From positions 437,454 through 501,453 of the forward strand of contig JAJHZJ010000575.1 in assembly GCA_023548195.1 (NCBI GenBank): 64,000 nt of DNA, in the 5' to 3' direction. Below, piece by piece: positions 44,531 through 56,829 of this stretch (positions within the stretch are counted from its first letter, which is position 1; every line of letters starts with the position of its first letter). Source of the DNA: Bettongia penicillata ogilbyi (lineage: Eukaryota; Chordata; Mammalia; Diprotodontia; Potoroidae). Both the position numbers and the translations under genes were made by a program. The notes beneath the pieces were generated by a model. The model searched no databases. It saw only the letters and a program-made list of their open reading frames with translations, and was not told the origin of the DNA.

Positions 44531-45120
44531 TTACTTGAGAAACTCTTAACATACACATTTAATTGCATAGCAATATTAGGTATGCAGAGAATGTAAGGAA
44601 ATTGATTTTATAAATGACACATGACATTATAGCCCTACTTCGTACCTGTTCTTTACTTCTCTTTATAACTTATGAAAATCGTATTCTAAATCTTTATTTT
44701 AAATGGAAAAATGCTGATAAACAACCTGTTTTCCAGAACTTAGCATTTGTTTGGGGCAGGGGAGTTCTTTATTAGAATTATTTTAAGAAAAATACATAGA
44801 ATAGATGGTACCTTTTTGAATATATGTCTTTTGGTAGAATTGTAGATGTAAAAGACTGAGTAAAGTGTAAGATGAGTTACATTTTCTATGATTACTGGAG
44901 TCTCCTCCTTCTGTATACTGGGTACAACAGATTGGTCTATTGTTTTCAGTAGGTTGATTTGACAGAATAAGCATGGAGTAGATACTGATTCTTTGCTGAT
45001 CCTAGCACAAGGCATTCCTATGTCCTGACTCCAGGCATTTTGACTAAATTCCCCCCCTATCCCCTCCATATATGCGATTTTCTCCTGTCTCCTTTCCATT
45101 TCTTGCTCTACCTAGCTTGC
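44531..45120. other. No recognised feature
   Basis: A 119-codon minus-strand frame (45099-44740) has no recognisable domain and no homologue that I know. I see no other structure. Confidence 0.4.
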
Positions 45121-45129
45121 TCCAGTACC

Positions 45130-46910
45130 AGCCAGAATCCTACCTTCTACAAGAAGGCTTTACCCAATCCCCCTTAATGTCTTCCTTTCTTTATTATCTC
45201 TAGTTTATCCTGAATATAGCATCGTGTTTGTACGTACCTGTTTTCAAGCTGTTCTCCTCCACCAGAACTCGAGTGCCTGGAAAGCAATATTGCTATTCTT
45301 TGTATCCCCAGCTCTGAGCACAGTGCTATGACCGACTGTGCTCACACATAGCACTCCATCTCCTGACACTAAGTGTCTTCCCTGGCTGTCTCCATGACTG
45401 AAATACTGTCCCAACTCCCTTCCACCTCTGACTTCCTTCAAGTCTCACCCAAGTCTCTCCATCCACAAGAAGTCTTTCTCTATCTTCCTTAAAACTAGTG
45501 CTTTCCCTTTAGGATTACTCCCAGTATGTCTTGTATGTATCTTGTTCATACAAAGTTGTTTTGACCCATGTTATTTTACAATCTCTCTTCTCCACTGCAA
45601 AATAATTCAATATACATGCTAATACTCCCTCCCTTTACAGTTTCTCAGTTTTCTCTTTTCCTATGATCCACTGCTTCATCCTATCTCAGCCAGTTACAAA
45701 GACGCTTACACCTTTGGATTAACCAGAAATGCACCACTGCCATACCTGTAAATTCTTAATTTCTCTTATTTGATCACAATCTCTTGTCATTCCACCTCTT
45801 CCTCTGCCTTACAAACCCAAACTATTTTTCATCTACACCAAGACCTCTAATCCTAGATCGTAACTCCTGGAGCTACACTCTCCTTTTTCTATATGAACTC
45901 CTTAGTGAACCATTCAATATGTTTTTTTCAAGTCTACACTGTCTTCCCTTAAGTCCCTTGCCCTCTTATCATCAAGTCAATTGGATCCTGCCAAGCATCA
46001 ACTTTGAATCACTCCTTCCATCTACTGCCATTTCTCCTAATTACATACTACTCAATAAAAGTGGAGAAAAATCAATGGAACTCTGTTTACTAGGTCCACT
46101 ACAAATTTATGTTACATAATCTCAAGTGGGCTCTTGTTGCTACAAGGCAATCCTTTTATATTCTATCTCCCTACTACAGCTGCTCTTCCAAAACTTTTCA
46201 TCACTCCGCACCTTCTCAGCTAAAAATCTTGCTCATATTTTACTGAAAAAGTTGAAACCATAACCTGAGATTCCCTGTTCCCCCTTCCTTCTCATCTAAC
46301 ATCATCCAAATGCCTTCTGCCACTATGTCCTCCTTCACCCATCTCAGATGAAGTTGGTCCTTTTTGCCTATGAAACTTCTCTACAAGTACAAGTGACATC
46401 ATTCTATCTTATCTACTCCAACAGTTTGCTCCCTCTATCATTTCTATTCTCATTTATCTTCACTCTTGGGCCACTTCACTGCTTGCCTACAAATGTGCCC
46501 TTGTCTTCTCCTTCATTCCCAAAAAGCTTCACTTGGTCGAGCTGTCCCCTTTATCATCCCACATGTCTCATGTCTTTTGTGCCTAAATGTAAGAACTTCC
46601 AAACTCTTCAGATACTAATGCTCTCAACTGTGGAATGTAATAGTCTTTTCTCAGTTCTTATCTTTCTTGACCTCTCTGAAGCCTTTCAAACTAAAACCCT
46701 CTTCTCCTTGATATTTCCTTCCTTCTAGGTTTTGTAGCACTAGTCTTTCCTGGTTCTTCTCTTATGTATCTCATCCTCTCCTCAGTCTCACATACTGATT
46801 ACCTCCTAGAATGCAGGGACAATCCCTGTTCCCCGCCCCCATTTCTTTATATCTGATGTGGTTAGCTGGGTGCTTGACACATATAGAAAATGTTTAATGA
46901 AGGCAGAAAC
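45130..46910 (+). repeat. L2/CR1-type LINE fragments, including reverse-transcriptase text
   Basis: 45130-45620 resembles L2 3' sequence (CAAGAAGGCTTTACCCAATC). 46600-46740 matches the L2 reverse-transcriptase segment in order (CTCAGTTCTTATCTTTCTTG, ACCTCTCTGAAGCCTTTC, then TAGGTTTTGTAGCACTAGTC), but the catalytic region is degraded. 46800-46910 resembles an L2 3' end (GCTTGACACATATAGAAAAT). At least two copies are involved. Confidence 0.6.
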
Positions 46911-46969
46911 TAACTTTCTGCTTTGACACTTTTACACTCCACATATCATGGCCATATTTCGCCAAATGG

Positions 46970-47195
46970 GGCAGTTAGGTGGCCCAATGGATAGGAGCGC
47001 TGGGCCTGGAGTCGGACAGATAACTCTCTGAGTTCAAATCTGGACTGAGATACTTAAATGTGTGGCCCTGGGCAAGTCACTTGATTCTGTTTGCCTCAAT
47101 TTACTTATCTGCAAAAGAATCCATGCCAAGAGGATCCTCCAAACTCCTTCACGGACAGTCGGACACAACTAAGTGAAAGACTCAAAGCAACATTT
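46970..47195 (+). repeat. tRNA-headed SINE with RTE-type tail
   Basis: It starts GGGGCAGTTAGGTGGCCCAA and keeps GGGCAAGTCACTTGATTCTG, then ends with GGACAGTCGGACACAACTAA, the tail shared with RTE (BovB-like) LINEs. The tail differs from that of the SINE at 473-778, so two SINE classes with the same head type are present. Confidence 0.7.
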
Positions 47196-47349
47196 CACTA
47201 GAAGAGAGAAGACTTTGCCCGTACTAAAAGTAAAATGAAGGCGTTTCCCATCCATTAAAAATGGGCAGGCAGGAAGAGGAGGGGCCTGGGAGCCAATTTC
47301 CAGGAGGCAGAGCTTGACCCTGTGCTGTCCCAGGTGCTGAAGGTTAGCC

Positions 47350-47860
47350 GAAGTACAGGCACCCACGTGGAGGGAGGGAGTAGGAGGGGGAGGGAGGGGG
47401 CTTCCCTTCTCTCTCCCCCACCACCCTTTCATTGGCTCTCCTCATCCAGATCATCCACGATGTCTAGCTGAGCCGTGGCAGCTGTGGATCTTCCCGAGGT
47501 CCCTGGTTTTGCTGAAAGTTGGAAGGGTCGGACCACGCTGTCCCTCCCGGACTGGGGAGGGAGGGAAGAGGACCGAGATGGGGACAGCTCCTTCCTGCTG
47601 CCTTCATCCTGGCACCTTCAGAGCCGGGGTTCTCCCTTGGCCTCTCAGCCTTCTTCGGACCCTCGCCTCTGCTTCCGTAAAAGGTAACTGCTGGAGGCAG
47701 GAGGGGAAGCCTTTTTGTAGCCTTGGCAACGCGGCTGCGGGCGGTGAGACTGAACTACGCATGCATTTGCCTGATTTCCAGGGTCACGCGCATGGGCCCT
47801 CGCGGGTAGTCATGCACATGTGCTGTCAGTTAGCTCCCTGTGGGAGGGGTCCAAATTTCA
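47350..47860 (+). promoter_or_regulatory. Candidate CpG-rich promoter with possible first exon
   Basis: CG dinucleotides are frequent here (more than 20 in 500 bases), against near absence in surrounding unique DNA. It contains an inverted CCAAT box (ATTGG near 47433), GA-rich blocks, an X-box (47717-47730), and CGCATGCA/CGCGCATG words like weak NRF1 sites. CCGTAAAAG|GTAACT at about 47680-47690 is a good splice donor. No L1 or SINE text is recognised within it. An exon 47450-47686 on the plus strand is possible, but no downstream exon was found in the window. Could also be a decayed CpG island or an unrecognised element. Confidence 0.4.
47717..47730 (+). promoter_or_regulatory. RFX X-box motif
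   Basis: GTAGCCTTGGCAAC fits the RFX consensus GTNRCC(0-3N)RGYAAC exactly, as two half sites separated by two bases. RFX sites are typical of promoters of ciliary genes and some others. Binding is not shown. Confidence 0.5.
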
Positions 47861-48009
47861 AGGTCACGATCCTGGTTTCCTGGTCCTTTGCTTGTATCCT
47901 TCATTATTGGAATAAATTAATTCTACTCGTTTTTGTATTGATACTGAGTGGAATAGGTTTAGTGAAAACTTCTCAGATTGTAATTCTTCTCCCAGGGGTG
48001 AGGTAAGAG

Positions 48010-48400
48010 GGAGAGGCTCAAGGTTACAATATTTTTAGAGTGGAATAATTCCATATAAGGATATAAAACTGTGTAGTACATTAGGGTCTCAATGATTGGA
48101 TGAAACTTACATAATTCTTCTATCTCTTCATTTCAAAAGGGATTGGCTAGATTTCGGGTCTAGAATGTAAGATCATATTCTCAGCTAATGGGGATAATAG
48201 TCAGTGGGGAGGAAGGAACTTGAGTTAAAGTATATATATATAATTACTTCTCCTTTGTCTTCGGCTTTTCCTGCTCCAGGTGAACTGGTACAGGAACTGC
48301 CCCGCTTCTCGACAATCGAATAAATAAACTTCCTGTCATCACTTTGAGAGGCTTCTGAGTAATAAATTAAGTAAGGATATGAGTCATCCCACACAATACT
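48010..48400 (+). repeat. Possible solo LTR
   Basis: GTATATATATATAA (about 48230) could be a TATA box, followed 70-90 bases later by AATAAATAAA (about 48320), the order of U3-R. No partner copy, no primer site, and no clear TG/CA ends were found. An alternative is chance in AT-rich DNA. Confidence 0.25.
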
Positions 48401-48779
48401 GTATTGATTATCTGTCTCTGTTTATCTATGCATATATGTTTATGTATGTATACATATATACATATGATAGAGATAGTCATAAGCATGTTTGGGTCCTGTT
48501 GGGGTGAAGGAAATTGATCCATGAATGTCTGGACTTTCTGTTGCATTTTACATTATCCTTTCCCCACAAACCATCTTTGTCCCATTCAAAAAACCTTGCT
48601 TTCCTCCTCCAAAGCCATGTTTTGGCTGTAATGATTTGTAATGAATCTCTTCATTATAATTCCTGCAGTGCAACAAACATAGACTTGGCTGTCCTGTGAA
48701 GGGACTTGAGTATAGAATCAAACTTTGTCATTTTGGACAATTAAAAAGGTGACTAGGTTAATCTGGGCAATTTAAATTT

Positions 48780-49660
48780 TTAAAATAATCATCCATCTCA
48801 TTAGATTAGTCAAAGTATATGAACAGGCAGTTTTCAGAGGAAGAAATTAAAGCTATCTATGGTCATAAGAAAAAAGTGTTCTAAATCACTATTGATTAGA
48901 GAGATGCAAATCAAAACAACTCTGAGGTACCACATCACACCTATCAGATTGGCTAACATCACAGAACAGGAAGATGATAAATGTTGGAGAGGATATGGGA
49001 GAGCTGGAACACTAATTCATTGTTGGTGGAGCTGTGAGCTGATCCAACCATTCTGGAGAGTAATTTGGAACTATGCCCAAAGGGCTATAAAAATGTGCAT
49101 ACCCTTTGACCCAACAGTATCACTTCTAGGACTGTATCCTAAAGAGATAATAAAAATGGGAAAGAGTCCCACATGTACAAAAATATTTATAGCAGCTCTC
49201 TTTGTGGTTGTCAAAAACTGGAAATAAAGGGGATGCCCATCAACTGGGGAATGACTGAACAAGTTGTGGTATATGAATGTAATGGAATACTACTATGCTA
49301 TAAGAAATGATGAAAAGGAAGACTTCAGAGAGGCCTGGAAAGACTTGTATGAACTGATGCTGAGTGAAAGGAGCAGAACCAGGAGAACTTTGTACACAGC
49401 AACAATCACAGTGTGTGAGGAACTGTTCTGGTAGATTTAGTCCTTCATAGAAATTCCCTTTAGTTCTTCTATGCAACATGACTAAGGTGAAAATGTATTT
49501 AATAAGAATGTATGTGTAGAAACTATATAAGATTGTAGACCATCTCAGGGACTGAGTGGGGAGGGAAGGGGGAAAGAAACAGAGGGAGTGGAAAAATCTA
49601 AGATATATTAAAGTGATTATAGAACACTGAAAACAAATAAAATAATTTAATTAAAAAAGT
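48780..49660 (+). mobile_element. L1 ORF2 C-terminus and 3'UTR, 5'-truncated
   Basis: In one frame at 48859-49227 it reads the L1 ORF2 C-terminal cysteine region ([31 protein letters not shown]) with a zinc-knuckle-like C..C..H arrangement, then the 3'UTR to about 49660 with GGGGAGGGAAGGGGG and an AATAAAATAATT tail. Relatively well preserved. Confidence 0.85.
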
Positions 49661-49839
49661 AACTAGGTACAAACAAGAAATAGTTAAAATTGCCCTTGAG
49701 TAGATTCAACTATCCTGAGAATAAAGTAGATCCAAGCAATCAAAGAATCTTGGGAGAAAAACAGGACAATGTGGATCAGAAGCAATATCACTCACTTTTT
49801 TATGATAGAAATTTAATAAATATTTATTGAATTTATAAG

Positions 49840-49990
49840 AAGAGGCAAGCATCATGTAGTGCAAAGAGAAGACTATGTCACTATCTACTTGTGTGACTTT
49901 GGATAAATCACTTAATCTCTCTCAGCCTCAGTTTACTTATCTTCAAGATGATGAGTTGGATTATGTGACCTTCCAGATTCTTTCTAATAT
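49840..49990 (+). repeat. MIR SINE
   Basis: Order: CATCATGTAGTGCAAAGAG, CTACTTGTGTGACTTTGG, AAATCACTTAATCTCTCTCA, GCCTCAGTTTACTTATCTTC. Confidence 0.75.
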
Positions 49991-51040
49991 ATGATCTTTT
50001 TTATTGCCTTGATTACAATTGCTGCATACATCTATCCTTGTGTAGCTTCAGGTCAGGGAAATGCTAAGAAATTCAAACAAGATTCACTTGTCAGGGTCTT
50101 CTGCCAGATGTTGTTCTGCTGGACTGAGGTCTCTGCTGGGCAGGTAGTTTTTATTAGGCATGATGGGGATGAGTAGTGTTTACTGACTGCTGCTAAGCCC
50201 AACAGCTTCTCTCTGTTTCCAAGGTCTGACTGTAGGGCTGTGTATTCCTTATGAGAAGAATGGGCTCTGCCTCATGTGTTGAGGTTAAGAGTTCTAGAGA
50301 ACACAAAATACTGACATGCTGGATCCCCCCAAATGAATTTGACCCAAGCCTTATTTCAGCCAAAGAAAAGGTTTGTTTAAGCTCCACCTTATTGGGAAGA
50401 CTCTTAAGGTGCCAAAGCATTTGTGACACATGTATTGACAAGTGGACCAGATTGAATCTCAACTAGATTGAATCCAAGCTAATATCATTCTCTTTACTTC
50501 ATTCCCAAGGAAGAATATGATAACAATGCACATGACTCAGTGTCCTAGTCACCACTTCCCTCTAAATTTCACTGTTCTTTTAGTCTTACCCAGAGAAGCT
50601 GAGCTCCACATCACAATGGTGTTTATCCAAGGGACAGTTTTTTTCCAACTTCTATTCAAAAGATGGTGTCTATTCCAAGGGATTGTAGATGTTGACCTAA
50701 AAAGAACAAGGGAAATGTATGACCGTTTCCTCTATTCAGATTAAGCTGTTAGGGTTTGAATAGGGTTAGAAGTAGAGGTCCTATTGTGTACATAGAGAGT
50801 TTTCATCATTATCGTCATTGTTGTCATTGTTGTCCTCCTCCTGTTATCATCATCAAAAATACTAAAAACAATAGCTAGATTTTATATAAGGTTTTAAAGT
50901 TTGCAAAGCCCTTTAGGAAGTGTAAAGTATAAGAAGGCTGGGAAAGTTGAAAGGGCCCAAGTTCTCAAGAGTTTTAAATGACAAATGACTTCATATTTGA
51001 TCCTGGAGATAATAGTTCCCTATTATTGGAGTTTATGAAA
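49991..51040. other. No recognised feature
   Basis: Short frames only. A possible MIR-core fragment at about 50880-50930. Confidence 0.4.
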
Positions 51041-51042
51041 TA

Positions 51043-51135
51043 TGTTGTTGTTTCTCAGTCAATTCAGTCATGTCCAACTCTTTGTGACCCCATGTGGGAT
51101 TCTCTTGGCAATGATACTTGACTGGTTTTCCATGT
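51043..51135 (-). repeat. RTE-tailed SINE, 3' part, antisense
   Basis: On the plus strand: TTGTTGTTTCTCAGTCAATTC, CATGTCCAACTCTTTGTGAC, CCCATGTGGGATTCTCTTGG, the reverse complement of the tail of the SINE at 46970. Confidence 0.75.
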
Positions 51136-52080
51136 ACTTCTCCACCCTCAATATTCCCAGGTTTCTCTACCTCATTTGACATTCTTGTCCCCAATACTTT
51201 TTTCTTTCTGGGTTTTTGTGACAGCATTAACTTGGTTTTTCTCCTTTGCATCTGATTGATTCTCAGTGATCTTTGCCAGAACATCACCCAACTTATGACT
51301 TCTCATTTATTAATACCTTGTGATGCATTCTAATTCTTCTTTCTTTTTTTTTTCCTTTTCATTTACTACTTTCTATGCTTCCAGGAAATTGCTCACCAAG
51401 GGACCCAACTTGCCCCACCTCCATTTTCTCTGAGGTAACTGGTGCTGCTATTTTCCCAACAACTACCAAATATCTCTGCCTTCAGTATTTTACAGTTTTC
51501 AAACTCTAAGTTGCTTTCATGTAGATGAAAGGGAGATCATCAAGAAAGGGACAATGGGAACAAGTGGTGGGCCAGGTAGGAGAAAATTCAAGGAGGAGAA
51601 GAAGGTCACACATACCCAGAAAGAAGAAGCATTGGCAACAGCCATTCCTGTTCTCTTCATCTGCCAGAGAACGAATTTGCAACACTCACAAATATTTGAG
51701 GAAAACCACCCACTGTGCCCCTTCCTCATATAGGTATTGAAGTGATAAAGGCCAAATGTGATGATACTGTTGCATGGATGAGAAAAGAGTGGAATTGAAA
51801 AGCTGAAAAGGTATTTCATTTCAAATGGATTTGTTGTTTTCTACTTCTAAACAGGCATGCGAGAGTATGCTCTCCCCTCCACTCCTTTTCTTTGTAAATT
51901 GTAGCAGATTCTTCTTGCTTTTTAAAAACTTAAACATTTCCTTTATCCCAATTTAGGTGTCATGCACAAAAGAGGCCAGAGGTTTGCTAAAGATGAACAT
52001 AAAATTAAATTAGGTCACAGTACCAAACCTTGAACTTTAATGGTGAGAATTTTCCTGAGAACTAATAGCTATTGTAATAT
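51136..52080. other. No recognised feature
   Basis: No frame with a recognisable domain and no clear repeat text. Confidence 0.35.
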
Positions 52081-52084
52081 TCCT

Positions 52085-52355
52085 AAATTTACATCGGATA
52101 TTTCCATTTTTCAGTTGTTTCTGACTTTCTGTTACCGCATTCAGGGCTTTCTTGGTGGAAATACTGGAGTGGTTTGTCATTTTCTTTTCTATATCACTTT
52201 ACAGATGAAGAAACTGAATCAAATAGGGTTAAGTGTTTTGCCCAGGGTCACATAGCCAGTAAATGTCTGAGGTCAAATTTGAACTCATGAAGATGAAAAT
52301 TTCTGGTTCCAAGCCCTGTGCTCTATCGACTGCACCTACCAACTGCCCCTCTTTC
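52085..52355 (-). repeat. tRNA-headed SINE with RTE-type tail, antisense, near full length
   Basis: Plus-strand order: CAGTTGTTTCTGACTTTC, ATACTGGAGTGGTTTGTCAT, TTTACAGATGAAGAAACTGA, GTTTTGCCCAGGGTCACATAG, and the tRNA head GCTCTATCGACTGCACCTAC, CAACTGCCCC. This is the reverse complement of the element at 46970. Confidence 0.8.
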
Positions 52356-52649
52356 ATCTGATGAAAACCCCACAAGTCAGCAGAGGAGGCACTGCCTGGA
52401 CCTGTAGAGGCATAATAGTGAGCTAGATATCCCCAAGAGAGCTACTTATGAGAAGATGTGGCTACTTACATCTCCACAGAGAAGGGTGGACAGGGAGGAG
52501 AGATCTGTGTTCCCTCTACAGTAAAAACCAACCCCCACAAATGTCATGTTTTGATATCATGTTATTTCCTGGTACTCTATAAACAATTGTTTTATTAGCT
52601 ACTGAACACCACCAACAAACTAAGTAAAACTGACATTTGTCATTTGAGG

Positions 52650-53130
52650 AAGGAGGGTGGAGCAAAGATGGCACAGTTTTTCATATCCTTCTGCTGTTAT
52701 GGGAGCCTGTATGTTTTCAGTGTTTCCAAAGTGATGCAGTTCATTGGGAGGTCTGTTCCTTGCCCTCCTGGTCAGAGTTTGGCAAGTGTGTGAGGCAAAT
52801 TTGGATCTCTTAGATAATGTATGGGCAAGTGTCAGAAGATTTACTAGAAGAATCTTTAGGTTTAAAAGGGATTGAACTGCTCTTTTGCCTGTAGCTCTCC
52901 TTTGATCCTGGTGCACTGGCCTGGTAGTGACCATTGGTCATTTATGTGCAGGACGGAAGATTCAAATTACACCTGGTTCTCGAGCTCTGAGCCAAAGAGT
53001 TGGAGCTTTAGGAACCTGTATCTTGCTCAGTGCACAACTCAAGCACCCTCTTACTCATGACTGCTCTTGCCCACCCTGGAAGTGTGACCAGGAACTAGGG
53101 AATAGGTGATGGAGCTGTGAGCTGTCTCCC
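52650..53130 (+). mobile_element. Possible 5'UTR of a different L1 subfamily
   Basis: GGTGGAGCAAAGATGGCAC (about 52661) resembles the L1 start GGAGCCAAGATGGC. The following 450 bases are of 5'UTR-like composition but do not align with the HAL1 5'UTRs in this window. L1 ORF2 sequence begins shortly after, so an internally deleted L1 is possible. Confidence 0.35.
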
Positions 53131-55790
53131 ATTCCTGATACCCTGTCTAAATTTGCCCAATTCTGTGACAAAAATATTAAACAATTTAAGTGAAATGGAA
53201 AAATATTTACAAAAACATAAACAACATAATTAACATAAGAGGAAACAGCATACCTAAACAAACCTATTTTCGAAAAAGAAATTGAATCGGCCATCTAAGA
53301 AGCTTTGCAAGAAAAAAAAATAAGGACCAGATGAATTCAGTGGTGAATTTTGCCAAATATTTGAAGATCAAATAATGACAATATTAAATAAATTATTTGG
53401 AATAATAGGTAAAATACAAGTCTTACCACACTCCTTTCGTGAAAGAAATGTGGTGCTGATACCTAAACCAGGAAGAGCAAAAACAGAGATCGAAAATTAC
53501 AGACAAATTTCAGTGATGGATATCGATGGAAAAATGCTAAATAAAATAACATCCAGGAGATTGCAGCAATGTATCACAAAGATTATACATTGTGTCCAAG
53601 TAAGATTTAGACCAGGAACTCTGAACTGATCAATATAAGGGAAACTTAACATAATTGCTTATATCAATAACAAAAACAACAAAAATTGCATGATTACAGC
53701 AATAGATGCAGAACAAGCTAGTAACAAAATACAATACTAATTTCTATTAAATTCACTTGAACATATAGCTATAAATGGCTTACTTTCTTAAAAATGAGAA
53801 GAAACATCCACTGAAAACTATCTGCAATCATTATCTGTCATAGTGATGAGCTAGAACCCTTCCCAAAATAGCAGGAGTAACACCCACTATCACCAACCCT
53901 ATTCAATACTGCCAGAAAAGGTAGCAATAGAAATAGGAGAATAAATGGAAGGAATCAAATGGTCAAGGAAGAGACTATCTATCTGTTGTGTAAGTGATAT
54001 GTTGTTATTCTGGGGAAATCCTAGAGATTCAACTAAAAAATGTTGAAAAGATTTAGTAAAGTAGAAAAATATAAAACAAATCCACCTCAATCACCAGCAT
54101 TTCTAAATATCAGCAAGAAAGCTCTTCAAGAAGAGATACTGAGAGATACTGCATTAAAACTAATCAATTTGAAATATCTGCTAAGACAAACCTGGAAATT
54201 ATATGAACAAAATTATATAACTTTTCTTTAAACAAATGAAGCCAAACTTAAATAATTGGAAAAAATAATAATTATTCATGGGTAGACTGAGGGAATAGGA
54301 TAAAAATGACAGTTCTACACAAACTGATTCACTTATTAAGCATCATTCCAAGTAAACTACCAAAAATTATTTTATTGAGCTAGAAAAAAAGTAACAGGTC
54401 ATTTGGAAGAAAAAAAGTTCAAGAATCTGAAAGGAATTAATGAGAAAGAGTTAAAGGAAGGATGTGCAGCAGTACAACATATAGTAGGATCTTAAATTGT
54501 ATTATAAAGTGGTAAATATTAAAACTATGGGGTCCTAGTTGAGAAATAGAATAGTGGTTCAGTGGACTAGATTAGGTATATCATACATGATAGCAAATTA
54601 TTGTGGTAACTTTTTGTTTGATAACCATAAAGAAATATGTTTTAGGGATAAGAATCATTTGGAGCAATTGCTGGGAAAACTGGAAAGCAGTCTGGCAGAA
54701 ACTAGGTATACATGAATACCTTACACTATTTACTAGAAAAAGTTCAAAATGGATACATGACCTAGTCAGAAAGGAAGTTTTCAGTAAATTAGAAGATTGT
54801 GGAACATGTTACTTATTATATTTATGTGAAAGGAAAAGAATTTATGTATAAAAGGGGCATGAACTGATATAGAATGCATAGTTTTGACTACATTAAATTG
54901 ACAAGTTTTGTACAAATAAAACCAATGTAACTAAGATTAGAAGGAAAGAAAAATATTAGGGTGGGGGGAATTTATAGACTTTCTCAGATAAAGGGCACAT
55001 ATCCCAACTATATAGAAAAGGAAGGGAAATTTCCAAGAATATGAGTTGCTCCCCAAATGATAAGTTGTCAAAGGTTATGAACAGGCAGTTTTGGAAGAAG
55101 AAATCAAAAGTATATGTAGTAATATGAAAAAATTGCTCCAAATCATCATCAGCTAGAGAATTTCAAAATAAAACAACTTTGAGGTACCAAGTCATATTAT
55201 TAGATTGGCTAGAGGATAGAAGAAAAAAAATGACAAAGGCTGGAGGTCATGTGGAGAAATTGGGACACCAATACACTGTTCATAGTGTTGTGAACTGATA
55301 CAACCATTTTGGAGAGCAATCTCCAAACCCTAAAGAGTTAATACAAAAAGAAAACCTCTGTGTATTCTTTAACCTGGCAATGTCACTAGTAGTTGTATTC
55401 CAAGGTGATTAAGAGGGAAAGGAAAAACTATGTTCCAAAGTATTTATAGATACTCTCTTTGTGGTGGCAAAGAACTAGAAATGGAGAAGATGTTCATCAA
55501 TTGGGGAATGGTCAAACAAGTTCTGGTACATGATTGTGACGGAATCCTACTATGCTGGAAGAAATGATGACTTGGTTGATTTTAGGAAAGCATGGAAAGA
55601 TTTGCATGAAATAATGAATGAAATGAGAAGAACCCAGTTGCAAGAAGAACTGTGAACTAAGTCCTGTTGACCATTACAACTATTGAATTCAACTATAAAA
55701 GATCTAGGAAGGAAAATGCTATCTATCGCCACAGGAAAAGAACCAACGGATGTATGGAGGTGTGTATTGTATGGTTCCACATATGTAACT
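53130..55790 (+). mobile_element. Degraded L1 ORF2, reverse transcriptase through 3' end
   Basis: Frame fragments read the L1 ORF2 order: KKNKGPDEFS (about 53310), VVLIPKPGRAKTE, ISVMDIDGKMLNKI, IIHCVQVRFRPG (53375-53629), then the post-RT part LINLKYLLRQTWKLYEQNY (about 54150-54230) and a WIHDLV segment (about 54760), then the C-terminal region equivalent to 48840-49200 (from about 55080) and 3'UTR. Full of stops and indels; clearly older than the copy at 48780. Confidence 0.8.
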
Positions 55791-55799
55791 AAGTCAAAT

Positions 55800-56600
55800 C
55801 TTCAGTCTCTGAAAGCCATGATTTAAAAGGGTAGACCAAGGTAACAAATAAAAGATACACACAAACATAAAATAAAGATCACAAGTACATTTTTTAGGGA
55901 AAAGAAACCGAAGTAGCAATCATAATCTCAAAGTTAAAGCTAAAATAGGTTTAATCAAAAGAGAAAATACATTATAAGTCAGCAATATTAATCAATATTG
56001 TATTTGGCTACTAAAATAACTAGACAGTGTAAGGTTGGAATAGGCTTGTGCTATAGGAAATGATGAGTTGTGGGAGTTAGAAAATAAGTAAAGACTCAGG
56101 CTTATGAAGGAAGATGTTATCCACCCTCAGAGAAAGAGATGACAAACATAGTATGGTGTTACATAGATACATTTGAATGTACATGTCTATGTATGAGTAT
56201 GATTACAGATATCTAAGTAGATGTATGTAGGTAGATATATACATATACATGTATACATATCTTTGTGTGTATGTTCATGTATGTTTCTATTTGACTGTGT
56301 GTGATAAATTGTAGCCTTCTAGGGAAAGAGGATTAAGGGGGATAAAAGAACACATTAAAAAGATCACAGAAGAAAACTCACAATGAAGCAAAGATGTCCA
56401 GCTCAGAACACAAGGTGAGGGTCTTTCTCATTTCTCAAAAAATGCAAATTTTTTGCTGTATATTTTGAATCTTCTCTTATATAATCCTGCACACATGGCA
56501 ATTGGTTATTTTCATAATTTGTATTTATGTTTTAATATTATATGTATAATGTTTCTTTTTGTCTTATCTTATTGTGTAAAAAAGTTTCTGTATTTGAGAT
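55800..56600. other. AT-rich DNA with no recognised feature
   Basis: Includes TATACATA/TGTATG-rich text at about 56160-56290. No frame of interest. Confidence 0.45.
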
Positions 56601-56609
56601 TAAAATAAT

Positions 56610-56815
56610 TTTTTAAGAGTCTTGACATCCCTATTTCAAGAAACTCTGAAGAACAATTGCCCTGTTGTCCTAGAACCATAGAGTAGAATGGAAATTGAAA
56701 GAAACCACCAATCATCTCCTGAAATTCCAAAATGAAAACACTCAAGAATATTATAGCCAAATTCCAAGCTCAAAGACAAGGAGAAAATTTTCCCAGCAGC
56801 TAAAAATAAAGATAG
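56610..56815 (+). mobile_element. L1/HAL1 ORF1 fragment
   Basis: Aligns by eye with HAL1 ORF1 at 16340-16520: GAACAATTGCCCTG, TAGAATGGAAATTGAAAGAA, ACCACCAATCATCTCCTG, ATTATAGCCAAATTCCAAGC, AGACAAGGAGAAAATTTT. Diverged and truncated on both sides. Confidence 0.7.
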
Positions 56816-56829
56816 ACCAGGTTAGGTAG

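Noticed and set aside
44740..45099. 119-codon minus-strand frame
   Set aside because: No domain, low-information composition, no supporting signals.
47509..48006. 165-codon frame in the CpG-rich region as a protein
   Set aside because: No recognisable domain, and it runs straight through the probable splice donor; kept only as a candidate promoter/exon region.
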